From Nemophila menziesii (taxonomy: Eukaryota > Streptophyta > Magnoliopsida > Boraginales > Hydrophyllaceae), in assembly GCA_029959085.1 (NCBI GenBank), contig JARWIR010000003.1:36009505-36073504 (forward strand): a DNA stretch of 64,000 nt, given 5' to 3'. The notes below the pieces were generated by a model. The model was not told the origin of the DNA and made no database searches. It worked only from the letters and a program-made list of their open reading frames with translations. Every line of letters starts with the position of its first letter. Position 1 is the stretch's first letter. Both the position numbers and the translations under genes were made by a program. Below are positions 44,791 through 56,969 of this stretch, piece after piece.

Positions 44791-45672
44791 ATAGAGGGCA
44801 ATTTTAGGCTAGTTAGTAATTGTTGGCTCATTAATTGAAATCCAATTACTAATTGAGTTTGAGGAGATTTTTAGTAATTGGGGTGTTAAGGTTGGCCTTA
44901 TTAACTAAATGTCTCGTGAAAAAAAGCATGATAAGCTGCATAAAAGTACTTTATCGTGCCCATACCATGCCAGATATGCAAACTACTCATTTTCGATTAA
45001 TACAATATTGTAAAACGGGAGAATAAAATATTATAAACATAAGAAAGAGTGAAATCATGCTAATGATATTCTGAACATTATCCGCTGGGGTGATGAATGA
45101 TGACTTTTGGTATGGTTATTTTATGACAAAATGAAGAAAGTGATATGGTCGATCATCATATTCAAGAAGGACCCCACATAGACCACTAATCCTGTTTTCT
45201 TCTGGTCCTTATCTTTCATTTCCATCCTCTCCACTTAACTTTTCTCTCTAATATTATCATCTTATTTACTATAACTTGTTGAAATTTAAATCAATAATTG
45301 TGTTTAAATCATATTTAATATAAAATATTAAAAGATATATTTTTTATAAAAAAATATGTTGCACACAAAACCAGAAATAGAAAATATATTAATTTAAAAT
45401 AGCTTATCTATCTAATTCTACTAAAAGATTTAAAGGCTATAAAAGCCAAAAGAGAAAAGGCAAAGCCCCACAAGCGTGTACCACCCCCAATACCTCCACC
45501 CTGCCCGGCGCAGCGTGGGCTTGTGGGGGAGTTTGGCAAGTCAAAAAATGAAAAATGAAATAATTTTTCTGAAGTAATTCTGATAGCAAATAACTAGTAC
45601 TTATAGTAGTTGGTGGAAGTTCAAATCCCTTCAGCCAGAAGACAAACGTCCACCAATTACGCACCAATCAAC
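44791..45672. other. AT-rich intergenic DNA, no gene recognised
   Basis: Includes an inverted repeat AAGCCCCACAAGCGTG / CAGCGTGGGCTTGTGG at 45465-45525. Otherwise nothing identified. Confidence 0.4.
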
Positions 45673-46110
45673 TGTTAAAGAACTTGGTCAACACGGGAAT
45701 GAATCAAGTTCAGGTTTATTGCTTGAAAGTGAAGACGTGTAACATATGTCAATCAAAATGACAGCTTATAAGGGCATTTATTGTTGACGGTTCTAATAAG
45801 AGCTCACTCCTCACCTATTCTCCTATAAATGCAGCTCATCCCCACTTGTCTTAGTAACGAAGCACATCCAAAAATAGTAAACACTTTAATGAAATTATAG
45901 TTGTAGAATCTCTGTTAGAGATAACCGGTACGCCGGAATATCTTTTTAACGCCCAAATTCCGTGTAATTTTTTTTTCTTTTCTATTTCGTGTAAGTGTTT
46001 CAATTGTATTTCCAGTTATGTAATAATGAGTTTAAATTAATTGAAATATTGTTTTATGGATTTTTATTTCTATTGTTTTTTAAAACCGGTGATTTTAATT
46101 TTTCCCAACA
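45673..46110 (+). repeat. 5' LTR of the second Copia-type element
   Basis: TGTTAAAG...CCCAACA, 438 bp, with TATA-like CTATAAATGCAG at about 45823. Its last 200 bp match the LTR at 9867-10588. The upstream boundary is inferred from the TG start. Confidence 0.65.
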
Positions 46111-46217
46111 ATTTAAAAAGATATTCATTTAAATCACCGTTTGTTTTCTAAAATGGCTTTTCCAATCTCAAATGTTGCTTTATCATTGAACGCAAAGGCC
46201 TTTCCCGATGTGAATAA

Positions 46218-46687
46218 GGTGTCGTTTGACTTTGTAAGTGATAAGTACTGAAGGCTGAATAACAACTTAACATAACTTATTTTATTAAGAGGTAGGGTCT
46301 GAATGAATTAGACTTAGGGGGTGTTTGTTTGCACTTAATGAGATCTTAATCTGGACCATTAAGACACTGGATCAATAAGACTGTTTGTTTTTTCTATCTA
46401 ATTCAGATCTGAATGGCTCTTAACGGGTCTGTTTCATTAATATTTCAAACTAAGTCTGAATCATTCAGACACTGCCTCTTAACAGAACAAGTCCTATTCA
46501 GTTGTTCATTCATCATTCATCACTTATTACATTAAAAAACAAACGACACCTTAGTTTGACAGCTTAATGAAACATACCAGTTAAGAGGTATTCAGATCTG
46601 AATTGGTCTGAAAAAACAACTTGTCTTATTGATCTAATATCTTAATGAACCAGATTAAGATCTCATTAAGTGCAAACGAACACTCCC
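46218..46687. mobile_element. Tourist/Harbinger-like MITE (outer), 3-bp duplication TAA
   Basis: Left end GGTGTCGTTTG, right end CGAACACTCCC. Flanks TAA at 46215-46217 and 46688-46690. Removing it and one TAA restores the gag reading. Without the inner copy and its duplication it measures 233 bp. Confidence 0.8.
46317..46550. mobile_element. Second MITE of the same family nested in the first, reversed
   Basis: Left end GGGGGTGTTTGTTTGCAC, right end CAAACGACACC, flanked by TTA at 46314-46316 and 46551-46553. 234 bp. Its left end is the counterpart of the outer element's right end and vice versa, so it lies in the opposite orientation. Confidence 0.8.
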
Positions 46688-47313
46688 TAAATTGGAGCTC
46701 CTTAATGGTTCCAATTACAAGCGTTGGGCACAAAAGATCTTGATTTGTCTTGAATAGTATGAACTCGACTTCGCTATAGTCGAAGATCCTCCACTTATAG
46801 TGGAAAATGGAATTCCTACTAAAGAATAACAATCTAGATATCTATCCCTCGTAGCCAAGTTCAAAAGGGCAAATACAGTGGCTCGGGGCTGGATGTTGAA
46901 CAATGTTTCAAATTCCATTTTCGATCTCCTTGCCAAAGAAAAGTCGACAAAGGTCATATGGGAAACTCTTGAGAAGAAGTATGGGGTTGATGATTCTGGT
47001 AAAAAGAAATACGTCAACGGTAACAGGTATAACTTTATTCTTACTAATCAGAAACCTAAGACTGCACAACTTCATGTGTATGAAAACCTATGTACGGAGG
47101 TAATCGCCTAAGGCAAGAATATGTGCAAAGTTTTTCAAGCAAATATTTTACTTGAGAAATTCCCCCCATCAAGAAGTGAATACCGTAACCACCTCAAATA
47201 CAAAAAGAAATAAATGACTCTCTAAGAACTCATCAGTCACATGCAAGTCGAAGAAGCCAATCGACTCAAGGATAAGTCTCTCTCTTTCCCTCCTCATTCC
47301 TCGAAGGCTAACC

Positions 47314-48002
47314 TTGTTTAAAGTTCTGGGCAAAGTAACAAGGATAGGTTCGAAGGAAATGGAAAACAGCAAGGCGCTAACAAATCCAAATCAGGGGGAA
47401 ACAAAAACCGCAACAACTCCAACAAACAAGGCGGAAGGTTCAAAACTTATAGTAAGATTCAGAATCCTAAGGATGCCTGTTATTGTTGTGGTAAAGAAGG
47501 ACACAAAGCTTTTGAATGTACTCTTAGAGCAGTTCCTGATCCAAAACCTGCTGCAAACCTAACCGAAACCAAAGAAATAATCGCCGCAACAATGGTTGAG
47601 GTTTACTTGGTGGAAAACAAAAGCGAGTGGATCCTTGACACTGGGCTTCATGACATTTCTATGCAAACAAAACCCTTTTCAAAAATTTGAAGAAGTAACT
47701 AATGGTGAATACGTGTCCATGGGTGACTCATCCACTGCTACGGTCCTCGGAAAAGGACAGGTTACCCTCAAACTCACTTCTAGTAAGACCTTTGAGTTAA
47801 ACGATGTTTTCTTTGTCCCCTCGCTCCATAGGAACTTGGTTTCCGGAGCTCTTCTTAATAAAGTGGGACTCGAACTAGTTTTCAAAGGGGAGAAAATAAT
47901 TATTAACAAAAATGATGAGTTTGTGGGGAAAGGGTATTTACATAATGGTTTGTTTGTTTTAAAGGTTGTAGCCCATGACTAGTACCAAAATAATGTGTTT
48001 TT
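47314..48002 (+). pseudogene. Copia-type zinc knuckle, protease and pre-integrase region
   Basis: DACYCCGKEGHKAFEC at about 47470-47520 is a C-x2-C-x4-H-x4-C knuckle. After a frame change, SEWILDTG (protease active site, about 47617) is followed by a disturbed segment and then EYVSMGDSSTATVLGKGQV, NDVFFVPSLHRNLVSG and the pre-integrase strand KGYLHNGLFVLKV. The frame ends at 47980 and the element breaks off 36 bp later. Protease Asp-Thr-Gly is intact; integrase and RT are absent. Confidence 0.8.
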
Positions 48003-48016
48003 GGAGAACGGGTTAT

Positions 48017-49570
48017 TGATATCTCCCTATTTGTGATGAATTAATCTTGGTTGGAGACATAATTTTAGGTGTATTTAATAAATTAAATGTCGATTTTTAC
48101 TTATATTATTGTATTTTCCTATTTCTTGTCTTGTCTTGATTTGATTATTTATTATTTTTTAGAGCATGTTGGGTTTAATTGTTTGTTAATTGTGAATCTT
48201 TAAAGATATATGGTAATTAATTAGATGTCAAATCAATTCTAAGAGATAATGGAAAGAAGATAATGAAAGAAATTGGAGATAAAGGAAGTAAAAGATAAGT
48301 ATTGAAAGATAAAGTTACCAAATAAATCTAAATTCCAGTAGCTACGTCCATTAAATTGATCATAACTCAATATTGGCTGGGAATTTGGAAAGGTAGTCTA
48401 TAGCAAAGTTGTAGAGCTTTCCGAGACAATCAGTTTTAATATAAAGAACGCGTCAATTGGAGCAATATTGAAGGAGTTACGACCAAAACAAGATAGTGGC
48501 AGTCTATTACCTTTTCTATATTTTAGGATTACAAATTTGAGTTGGGCTAGAAGTCCAATACTTGTCTTCTACTCCAAGAAAACGTTTTAAGGTTTCCTAT
48601 ACCCTATAAATACACCCTTTAATCAGTAGAAGCACATCATTGGCCAATCCTTAAAGCAAGAGGAAGCTCACAACAAGAGAAGAGAAGTCTAGAAGGAGTT
48701 GAACACTACACATCATGCCTTCACAAGCCTTCAAGTTTGTAATTGTTTTCTTTTCTTTCTCTTGTATGAACTAATTTATTTTAGCTTGAGATTTATCATA
48801 TGGGTATGAACCCTAGACTTGTTTTATATCTATTCTAATTTTGGATGATAAATATTTAAATGAATGACTGTTTTATTCTATGTTTTATGTGCTTTGATTT
48901 ATTGGTTATTTTCCTTGCAGAGGCCTACATATAGGATTACCTTAATAGTAGTTAGATGGTCACTTGGAAGGGGTGTCTAGTTATTGAAACACCACATAAA
49001 CGTCTAGTGTGCGGTAGTGATCCGGAAGGGCTTGTCTAACTAGATAACTATTAAGGTATGATTTAACCACCGATCATCATTAGAAGGCCAGTCTCATCTA
49101 GGAACCTAGTGGCGTAGGAGCACCCTATTTAATTCCCCTCGTGATTGTGAGGTCGCCACCCTAGTCCACCCTGACGGGGGTAGGGTGAAATTTAGAATCC
49201 TGGTTATTGCAATTCTACATAATTCTCCCTTACATGATTAGAATAAACAAGGCTAGTGGGGATTCTTTGCTATCGCTCGAGCTAATTTCTTATTTAATTT
49301 TTTGTCTTTAGTTGATTAGTTAATTTTGATATTCATAAAAACCAAACAAAAATTACTCGTCTTTTATTTTATTGTGTAGTAGTAAGCTAGCTTCTTTAAT
49401 TGCACTTGATATTTGCATAGGTTCTCTCTAGCTTTCGCAGTCTCTGAGGAACGAATTCACTTATCATTAAAACTTGCATACGTCCTGTAATACTTGCAGT
49501 ACCGTGCTAGCCTAAGGTGTTTATTTGCACTTATGTTACCTATTATTTTATCACGCCCTAAGCGACACCA
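48017..49570 (+). repeat. 5' LTR of the decayed Athila element
   Basis: TGATATCTCCC...GACACCA, 1554 bp, with CTATAAATACACCC at about 48604. Most similar to the solo LTR at 59683-61229 in this window. Confidence 0.88.
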
Positions 49571-49576
49571 AGTTTT

Positions 49577-49594
49577 TGGCGCCGCTGCCGGAGA
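49577..49594 (+). other. Primer binding site, tRNA-Asp type
   Basis: TGGCGCCGCTGCCGGAGA, 6 bp after the LTR. Confidence 0.85.
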
Positions 49595-49690
49595 CTACAT
49601 AGTTAGTCCTTGTGCATTTATTTAGTACTTTTATTTCAGTTAGTTCTATTTTACGCTTTTGTTTTTAATTCTGTCTTTACAGATTTACAG

Positions 49691-51170
49691 ATGGCAGGCC
49701 CGAGGAAACTTGATCTTCCCATCTCATTCAGAGCAAATTAGAGGAATCCGCACTCCAGAAATCCAAGCCACTAAATTTCGACCAGATCCAGGCATGATAG
49801 CGCAATTTGCGAGTCATGGACAATTTAGTGGTGCTGCACAACAAGATCTGGTTCGGTATGTTCAGAAATTTATGCAGATCTGTGATGCTTATATCATCAA
49901 AGGTGTTACACAGGAACAGATGTACTATGTCATGTTCCAATTATTTTTAATCGATGGTGCAAGCGATTGGTACGATTCCCAACTCCCTGATTTAATTCCA
50001 GATTGGGATAAACTCCAGACAAAATTCCTAGACCGATTCTATCTGGTTAGTAGGCGTTTAAAAGATATGTTGGAGTTTGAACAATTTATGCAAGAAGTAG
50101 GGGAAAGTATTGGGGAATCATAGTTACGTTTTAACAAGAAGAAAGCGAGGTGTCCATTACATGTCTCCTCGCCCGAATATCATTTAACCATGTTCTATGG
50201 AGGACTCGATGTCGAGTCCAAGGCAAAAGCAGATTTGTTAGGAGATAGAAGTTCTGTGTTATTAGATCCTAAAGAAGCTAATATTATTATGGAAAGTGTT
50301 CTGGATAACGAGAGAAGTTGACCGATTGAAGCAGAAAAACAAGAAGAAACATTGGAATCTCTAAAGTTCAGAGAGTTAAACCAACAACTCAAGGAACTAC
50401 AAGAACAAGCACGAACAATAGCTCAGGTAAATCTAGTACATACGTTATCTTCATGTCCGGGTTGTGGAGCAACAAATCATTCGTGAGAGAATTGTATGAA
50501 TAATCCAGCTTCGATTTCCATCGTATCTCATCAAAGAAACCGTTATTCTAATTGTTATTATCATTCTCACGGAAATTATGCTAATTATCAGTCCCCACAA
50601 AATCAAAATTGGGTCGGAAATCAAGAGACTTATTATCAAACTCGACCTCAATCTTACTATCCACCACAACCTATCTATGAAGAAGCACCAATTTATGAAG
50701 AAACTTATCAAGAACCACCTCAATATCCAACGCAACAAGCTACACAAGAACAACCTTCGAGTTTGGATCCGAGTATAGCTGAACTTTTAGGACTAGTTGA
50801 AGAAAATATGAAGATAAGTCAGCGAAGACTCCAAACCCAATCGAAGGTAATCAAGAATCTCGAGCATACTCTTTCACAGATGGCGAGTACACTTCAAAAC
50901 AGGCCAACTGGGCAACTCCCAAGTGATATGATTGCTCCTCAAGATGATGTTTGTCATGCGGTTGAATTAAGAAGTGGAAAACAATTACCTCCGCCTAGAG
51001 TGGTAGAAACAGAACCAACCTATATTTCAAAAAAAGTGGTTGAAGAAATAGTAGAAGACAAGGTTGAAGAGGTAATTGAACCAAAGAGTGTCCCATAGAA
51101 AACACCAGAATAGAAGAAAAGCTCAGTGGAAAACAATACACGTCCTCCTCCACCATACCCATCACGTGTC
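49691..51170 (+). pseudogene. Athila gag, decayed
   Basis: Reads MAGPRKLDLP with a frame change shortly after the start, then FMQICDAYIIKGVTQEQMYY and DWDKLQTKFLDRFY, a stop near 50121, further stops near 50320 and 50485, and the C-terminal part NYANYQSPQNQNWVGNQETY to CHAVELRSGKQLPPPRVVE. The C-terminal frame 50496-51098 is open for 200 codons. It is the same protein as at 27575 with more damage. Confidence 0.82.
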
Positions 51171-52340
51171 AAAAAGAAGAACAATGAAAAATAATTCAAG
51201 AAATTCCTTGACATAGTGAGCACGCTCGACATTAATATTCCGTTTGTAAAAGCTCTCAAGAAAATGCCGAAATATCTGAAATTCATGAAAGAGATTCTCT
51301 CTAACAAACGAAGTTTAGAAACTGAGGAGATGATTGGATTACCAGAGGAGTGTAGTGCTATTTGTCAAAGTAAGTTGTCACCGAAGCTACAAGATCCTGG
51401 AAGTTTTACGATTCCCATAGCTATTGGAGAAAGTTGGACCGGGAAAGCCTTATGTGATTTAGGCGCGAGTATCAATCTCATGCCAAAGTCCCTGTTCGAA
51501 AAGCTCAACAAAGGAGAGGCAGTACCTACTTCAGTAGTATTACAAATGGCGGATCTCTCTCTCTCCCAACCAGTAGGTAAAATTTAAGATGTTTTAGTTA
51601 AAGCTGGTAGTTTTATATTTCCTTGTGAATTTATTATTCTTGACTACGATGCGGATAAGAATGTCCCCATCATCTTGGATAGACAATTCTCAGCCACGGG
51701 GCTTACACTAATAGATGTTGAGAATGGTGAATTGATCATGATGGTCCAAGACGAACAAGTACGATTCAATGTGTTCAAGGCTATGAAATATCTAATACAA
51801 AAGACGAATGCTTAAAGATAGATGCCATAGGCAAACTTACACAAGAAGTCTTTAATGAATCAAGCTATGATGACACTCTAACAGCAGCCTTGGCACTTGA
51901 ATCTCCATAAATATATGATGATATAGCGGACAAAGTTGCAGCATTAGACTCAGATGACGGTAGGCCTAGAGTCATTCGAGAACAACTTCGAGAATAAGGA
52001 GACATTAAGCCAATAAAGAAACCATCTATCATATGTCCACCTGTTCTCGAAGAAAAACCACTTCTAGACCATCTGTGCTATGCGTATTTAGGTATGAACA
52101 ATACTTTGCATGTTATTATTTTTGCTAACCTTTCAGGTCATCAAGAAGATAAGATACTATGTGTGCTTCGCGCTAACAAAGAAGCAATTTGGTGGAATGT
52201 TGTCGATATCAAAGGAATTAGTCCTTCCATTTGCAAACATAAGATTATTCTTGAGAAAGAAGGAGAGCGATATATAAAGGGGCAGAGAAGTTTCATGCCA
52301 GCAATGAAAGAGGTGGTAAGGAGAAGGTAATCAAGTTATT
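51171..52340 (+). pseudogene. Athila pol: protease region
   Basis: DLGASINLMPKSLFEKLNKG at about 51455 carries the Asp of the active site. A stop (TAA at about 51585) and further stops at 51907 and 51995 follow. The later block around 51680 reads ILDRQFSATG, so the usual ILGRPF is altered at two positions. Confidence 0.82.
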
Positions 52341-52389
52341 AGACGCGGAAATTATCTTTCCAATCGCAAGCAGTGATCGGGTTAGTCTA

Positions 52390-53570
52390 GTGCAATATGC
52401 TCCAAAGAAAGGAGGTATCACTATAATCCTTAATGATCAGAATGAAGCCATTCCATCAAGAACAGTTGTGGGGTGGAGAGTATGCATGGATTACTGGAAA
52501 CTCGACAAAGCTACGAAGAAAGATCATTTCCCTCTACCGTTCATTGATCAGATGCTTGACAAACTCGCCAGAAGAGAATATTATTGTTTCCTTGACGGAT
52601 ATTCAGGCTATAATCAGATTTGTGTGGATCCCGCCGATCAACACAAAACAACTTTTACTTGTCCGTTTGACACCTTTGCTTATAGAAGGATGCCCTTTGG
52701 TTTATGCAATGCACCTGCCATGTTTCAAAGGTACATGATGGTTATATTTTGGGACATGATTGATAAATACTTGGAGGTTTTTATGGATGATTTTTTGGTT
52801 TTTGGAGATAGTTTTGATGAGTTCCTCAACAATCTCGAGAAGGTACTTATGCGATGCGAAGAAACAGATTTGTGTCTTATTTGGGAGAAATGCCACTTCA
52901 TGGTTCGAGAAGGAATTGTGTTGGGACATAAGGTTTCGAGTGCAGAGATGGAGGTTGATCATGCTAAGATTAAAGTTATAAAAACCTTGACACCTCAGGT
53001 CTTTGTTAAAGGAGTGAGAAGTTTCTTGGGTCATGCAGGATTTTATCGAAGGTTTATTAAAGATTTCTCCAAGATCGCAAAACCTCTTTGCTCTTTGCTT
53101 GAAAAGGATACTCCTTTCAGTTTTAATGATGAATGTCTCAATGCATTTTTTACAATTAAAGAGAAAATCATCTCCACACCAATTGTTATACCTTCAGGTT
53201 GGAATGATCTGTTTGAACTTATGTGCGATGCAAGTGATCACGCAATGGGTGTTGTGTTAGGCCAGAGGAAAGAAAAGATCTTTCATACGATTTACTATGC
53301 AAGTAAGACCTTTAACGCTGCCCAATTAAATTATACAGTAATGGAGAAAGATTTATTAGCCGTGGTATATGCTTTCGATAAATTTCGTTCCTATCTGCTG
53401 GGAATGAAAACTATTGTATACACAAATCATTCAGCAATTAAGTATCTCATGACAAAAAAGGATGCTAAGTCGCATCTTATCAGATGGATATTGCTGTTAC
53501 AAGAATTTGACATAGACATTTGAGACCGAAAAGGATGCGAGAATCAAGTAGCTGGTCATTTATCCAGGCT
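52390..53570 (+). pseudogene. Athila pol: reverse transcriptase and RNase H
   Basis: A 377-codon continuous frame, the longest in the window, with [47 protein letters not shown] and FMDDFLVFG, then the RNase H part [18 protein letters not shown] and [14 protein letters not shown]. In RNase H the motif usually VYTDHSA reads VYTNHSA, replacing a catalytic aspartate. It ends at a TGA at 53521, before the spot where the other copy also has a stop. Confidence 0.9.
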
Positions 53571-53589
53571 CGAAAGATCTGATGCCAAC

Positions 53590-54947
53590 AAGGAGCCAGA
53601 ATTGGTTAAAGAGGTATTTCCTGATGAACAACTTTTTGCGATTAAAGATGCGTTTGTGCCTTGGTATGCGGATATAGTCAACCTCATCGTGAGTGGTGTA
53701 TTCCCTTCAGATTTTAATCCACAACAAAGACAGAGGTTGAGTCATAGAGCCAGACAATTCTTTTAGGATGAGCCGTACCTCTTCAAAGTTTGCAGTGATC
53801 AAGTTATCAAAAGGTGCGTCCATGAGGGAAAAATTAGTAAGATCATGGCAAGATGTCATGGATCACCATATGGTGGTCAATTTAAAGGCGATAGAACTGA
53901 AGCTAAAATTCTTCAATCCGATTTCTATTGGCCTACCCTACACAAAGATTGTCATCAATTCGTCCAGACTTGTCAAAGATTCCAGTTCACTGGCAATATA
54001 TCAAAAATAGACGAGATGCCGCTTAACAATGTTTTAGAAGTCGAAATCTTTGATGTATGGGGAATAGATTTCATGGGACCTTTCATATCTTCCCATGGTA
54101 ATCTTTATATTTTGCTAGCAGTAGATTATGTGTCTAAGTGGGTAGAGGCCGTGGATACACCAAAGAATGGTGCTAAAAAGTCATGACATTCCTTAAAACA
54201 AATATCTTTTCAAGACATGGTACGCCATGTGTTCTTATCAGTTATAAAGGTACCCACTTAATTAATTTTCAGTTGAGAGCTGCCCTTTGTAAGTTGGGGG
54301 TGAGACATCGCACTTCAACCGGTTATCATCCCCAAACTAACGGCCAAGCCGAGGTTTCTAACAGAGAAATCAAGTCTATTCTAGAGAAGACCGTGAACAG
54401 AACAAGGAAAGACTGGTCATTAAAATTAGATGATGCTCTCTAGGCCTACAGAACATCATTCAAAACACCAGTTGGGGCATCTCCTTACCGCATAGTCTAC
54501 GGAAAAGCGTGTCATCTTCTTATTGAGATCGAATACCGTGCCTTCTGGGCTATTAAAACTCTGAATCTAAACCCAGACTTGGCGGGAAAACAAAGGATGA
54601 TGCAATTGAATGAGTTGGATGAGTTTCATTTCCATGCATATGATAATTCACGTCTTTACAAGGAAAAAACAAAAAGATGGCATGATAAACAGATTCATCA
54701 AGAGAGGTTCGAGAGAGGACAAAAGGTACTATTATACAACTCTAGATTCTCGAACTATCCGGGTAAGCTTAAGTCCTGTTGGGGAGGACCTTATATTGTT
54801 ACAAAATTCACACCCCATGGAGTGATCGAAATTGAACATCCAACCGAGCAAAGGACATTCATGGTGAATGGTCAGCGCTTGAAGATATACCATGATAGTG
54901 AGGACTTTGGACGAGAGGAGACAATCCATCTCAAAGAACACGCTTAA
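53590..54947 (+). pseudogene. Athila pol: integrase
   Basis: [19 protein letters not shown] and [14 protein letters not shown]: the second cysteine of the zinc site has become Phe. [16 protein letters not shown] (the second catalytic Asp replaced by Tyr) and [19 protein letters not shown] follow. Stops occur at 53764, 54184 and 54441. The C-terminal part from 54579 is open and ends at 54945. The catalytic changes mean it is dead even apart from the stops. Confidence 0.88.
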
Positions 54948-54959
54948 CCCGAGGTACAC

Positions 54960-55005
54960 GTCTAACTTTAAAAAACGTTAAACAAAAGTGATGTTGGGAG
55001 ACACC
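54960..55005 (+). other. Conserved non-coding block after pol
   Basis: GTCTAACTTTAAAAAACGTT then AAACAAAAGTGATGTTGGGAGACA, same position and order as at 32835. Confidence 0.65.
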
Positions 55006-55169
55006 CCTTGTTTTAATTGTTTTCTAGTTAGTTTTATGTTTTGTAGTGTATAATTCTAAGTTAGTTTATATTATTAATGTGTTTTACAAGCTAAAAGGAC
55101 AGTAAGGTAGTGTGTTACATGTGCAGGAATTGAGTTTGGGGTCAAAAGGAAGGAAAAATGTGCTAACCA

Positions 55170-55505
55170 GCAGCTTGGTGCGGTATACCGCACCATCAGC
55201 TGCGGTGCACCGCAGGTCCAAAACCGTGGCAACGGTTTGTCACCACGGTATATTGCCAAGACAAGGATTATACGAGAAGAAAAACCGTATCAAGAAATTG
55301 CGCCTATGGTTTATTCCAGCACGGGTCCGGTGTACCGCAAGGTATGTCCGGTGCACCGCAAGGAAGAAAACCGTGGTGATGGTTTTCCAATACGGTATAT
55401 TGCCGAGAAGCCCCTATAAAAACCGTAGAGACACTCTGTGCCCACGGTTTTGGTCAGAGCTTATGTCTGGTACACCGCACGGTACATCCGGTGCACCGCG
55501 CCATG
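55170..55505. repeat. Palindrome cluster E of the post-pol region
   Basis: Contains an 18-bp perfect palindrome GGTGCGGTATACCGCACC (55177-55194) and a 16-bp one CTGCGGTGCACCGCAG (55200-55215), then GTCCGGTGTACCGCAAGG, TCCGGTGCACCGCAAGG and GGTACACCGCACGG. Units with AAAACCGTGG recur at about 55220, 55364 and 55425. It starts about 220 bp after the integrase stop, like cluster D. Confidence 0.85.
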
Positions 55506-56654
55506 GCGGTTCAAGAAGAGAGAAAGAGTTCTAATTGGACTCTTACCTTATTAAAGCTAAACCTAGCCTCTTCCAACCTCTTCAACACGAATTTTTCAGA
55601 CCCAAACCTTATAAATACACCTTGAAGCTTGATTAAACCTCCACACAAACACAACAACAACATCAAATCTTTCCTCAACCCTCCATAAACACATCTTCTT
55701 CATCAAATACCACCAAAGATCATCAAGCTATCAAGAATTCTTCCAAGAACAATCAAGAAAACCTTCTTCTATCATTGATAATCATTCATCCAAGCAACAC
55801 ATCCAAAGGGGGAGGGCCTCGTTTGGGTAAGCCTAGAACCCTTTAGACATCTACATAACTAAATATATACTCGCTTCCCATTAATTTAACAACCCCATAC
55901 TCACATCAAAAAATTCCACCATAAAATGGCATATATCATGTTTTAGAACAGTTTTAGGGAAAGAGTAAATGCCTCGAATACCCCTTGATGTTTGCATGTT
56001 TTTATGCCCCTTAAACTTCATTTTCGTGACTCGTTGCCCCTTGTTAACAGATTCCGTCCATTTTGGCTGTTAAGTGTCATGTGTAGGTCATGTGGTCAAT
56101 TTTTTTAAAAATTAAAAATTCATTTTTTTAATTAATAAATAAAACCCATTTTTTACAAGGGCAAAATTGGAATTTCAAAGCTTCTTCTTCTTCAAAGCTT
56201 GAATCTTAAAACCTTCAAATCTTCATATCTTTATATATTCATATCTTGAAAAAAAAAAATTAAACCCAGAACAACTTTATCACAATTTTAGCAAAATGTC
56301 GTACAAGATTTAACAAATTGCACATATTTATCAAGGTCATTTTTTTGGTTTTTCATGATAATCAAAAATTTTATTTAGGCAATAATCGACCCAAACAATA
56401 CCTGGAAAGCCCACAAGTAAAAAAATGTTAGCAATTTTATCAACACGTGGTCCCTAATATTAGTCAAATCCAAACTGTATACAAATTCAATAGACGTAAA
56501 GGTTTAAATACTTAATTACAACATTTCAAATAAACAAAAAATTTATAACAATTCTTTACGATTCTACTCTTGAAGAATCAAATGGCAGTTTAGACTGAGG
56601 GTTCGGGTTCAGATTACCATCATCTGGTTGCGGCTTCAGATTAACAAATGTAAA

Positions 56655-56955
56655 CCGATGATAAATTTACTCTGGGAAGTTACTGTTGATACACAAACAA
56701 ATATCCATACCCAATATACACAAAAAAATCACTGGTTTCATTAGTAGACTTCTTTTTAGTATCATTAAGAAAATTGCAAAGAATGGAAAATCACTTTTTA
56801 AGAAAAAAGAAAAAATCTAAAATTAAAACAATTAACAAATATACATAGACAACTTTAACAAATCTAAACCGATGATAAATTTATTCTGGGAAGTTACTGT
56901 TGATACACAAACAAATATCCATACCCAATATACACAAAGAAGAACACTGTAAAAA
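56655..56955 (+). repeat. Internal direct repeats of the Mutator-like element
   Basis: A unit of about 70 bp (GGGAAGTTACTGTTGATACA ... CCATACCCAATATACACAAA) occurs at about 56676 and 56887, with a third partial copy at about 57500. Confidence 0.8.
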
Positions 56956-56969
56956 TATTATCGATCAAA

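Larger units (their letters stand above)
46153..47110 (+). pseudogene. Copia-type gag, split by nested MITEs
   Basis: The ATG at 46153 starts MAFPISNVALSLNAKAFPD. The reading is interrupted at 46215 by MITE DNA and resumes at 46691 with ELLNGSNYKRWAQKILICL. It contains in-frame stops (TAG at about 46756, TAA at about 46826). The segment VARGWMLNNVSNSIFDLL and KVIWETLEKKYG at 46878-47000 is the conserved Gag core. Gag would form the capsid of the particle. Confidence 0.75.
45673..48016 (+). mobile_element. Copia-type element, 5' portion, cut by an Athila insertion
   Basis: LTR (45673-46110), gag with nested MITEs, zinc knuckle, protease and pre-integrase region, ending abruptly at 48016 where an Athila LTR begins. 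The distal LTR and gag are clearly related to the element at 9867. The rest of pol and the 3' LTR do not reappear in the window. Confidence 0.8.
48017..55806 (+). mobile_element. Decayed Athila element, 3' end missing
   Basis: 5' LTR, primer site, gag, full set of pol domains, conserved block and palindrome cluster E, in the same order as 25958-33700. Homology stops at about 55806, where a broken host-like gene begins. No polypurine tract or 3' LTR adjoins it; the LTR at 59683 has its own flanks and is treated as a separate solo LTR. Confidence 0.85.
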
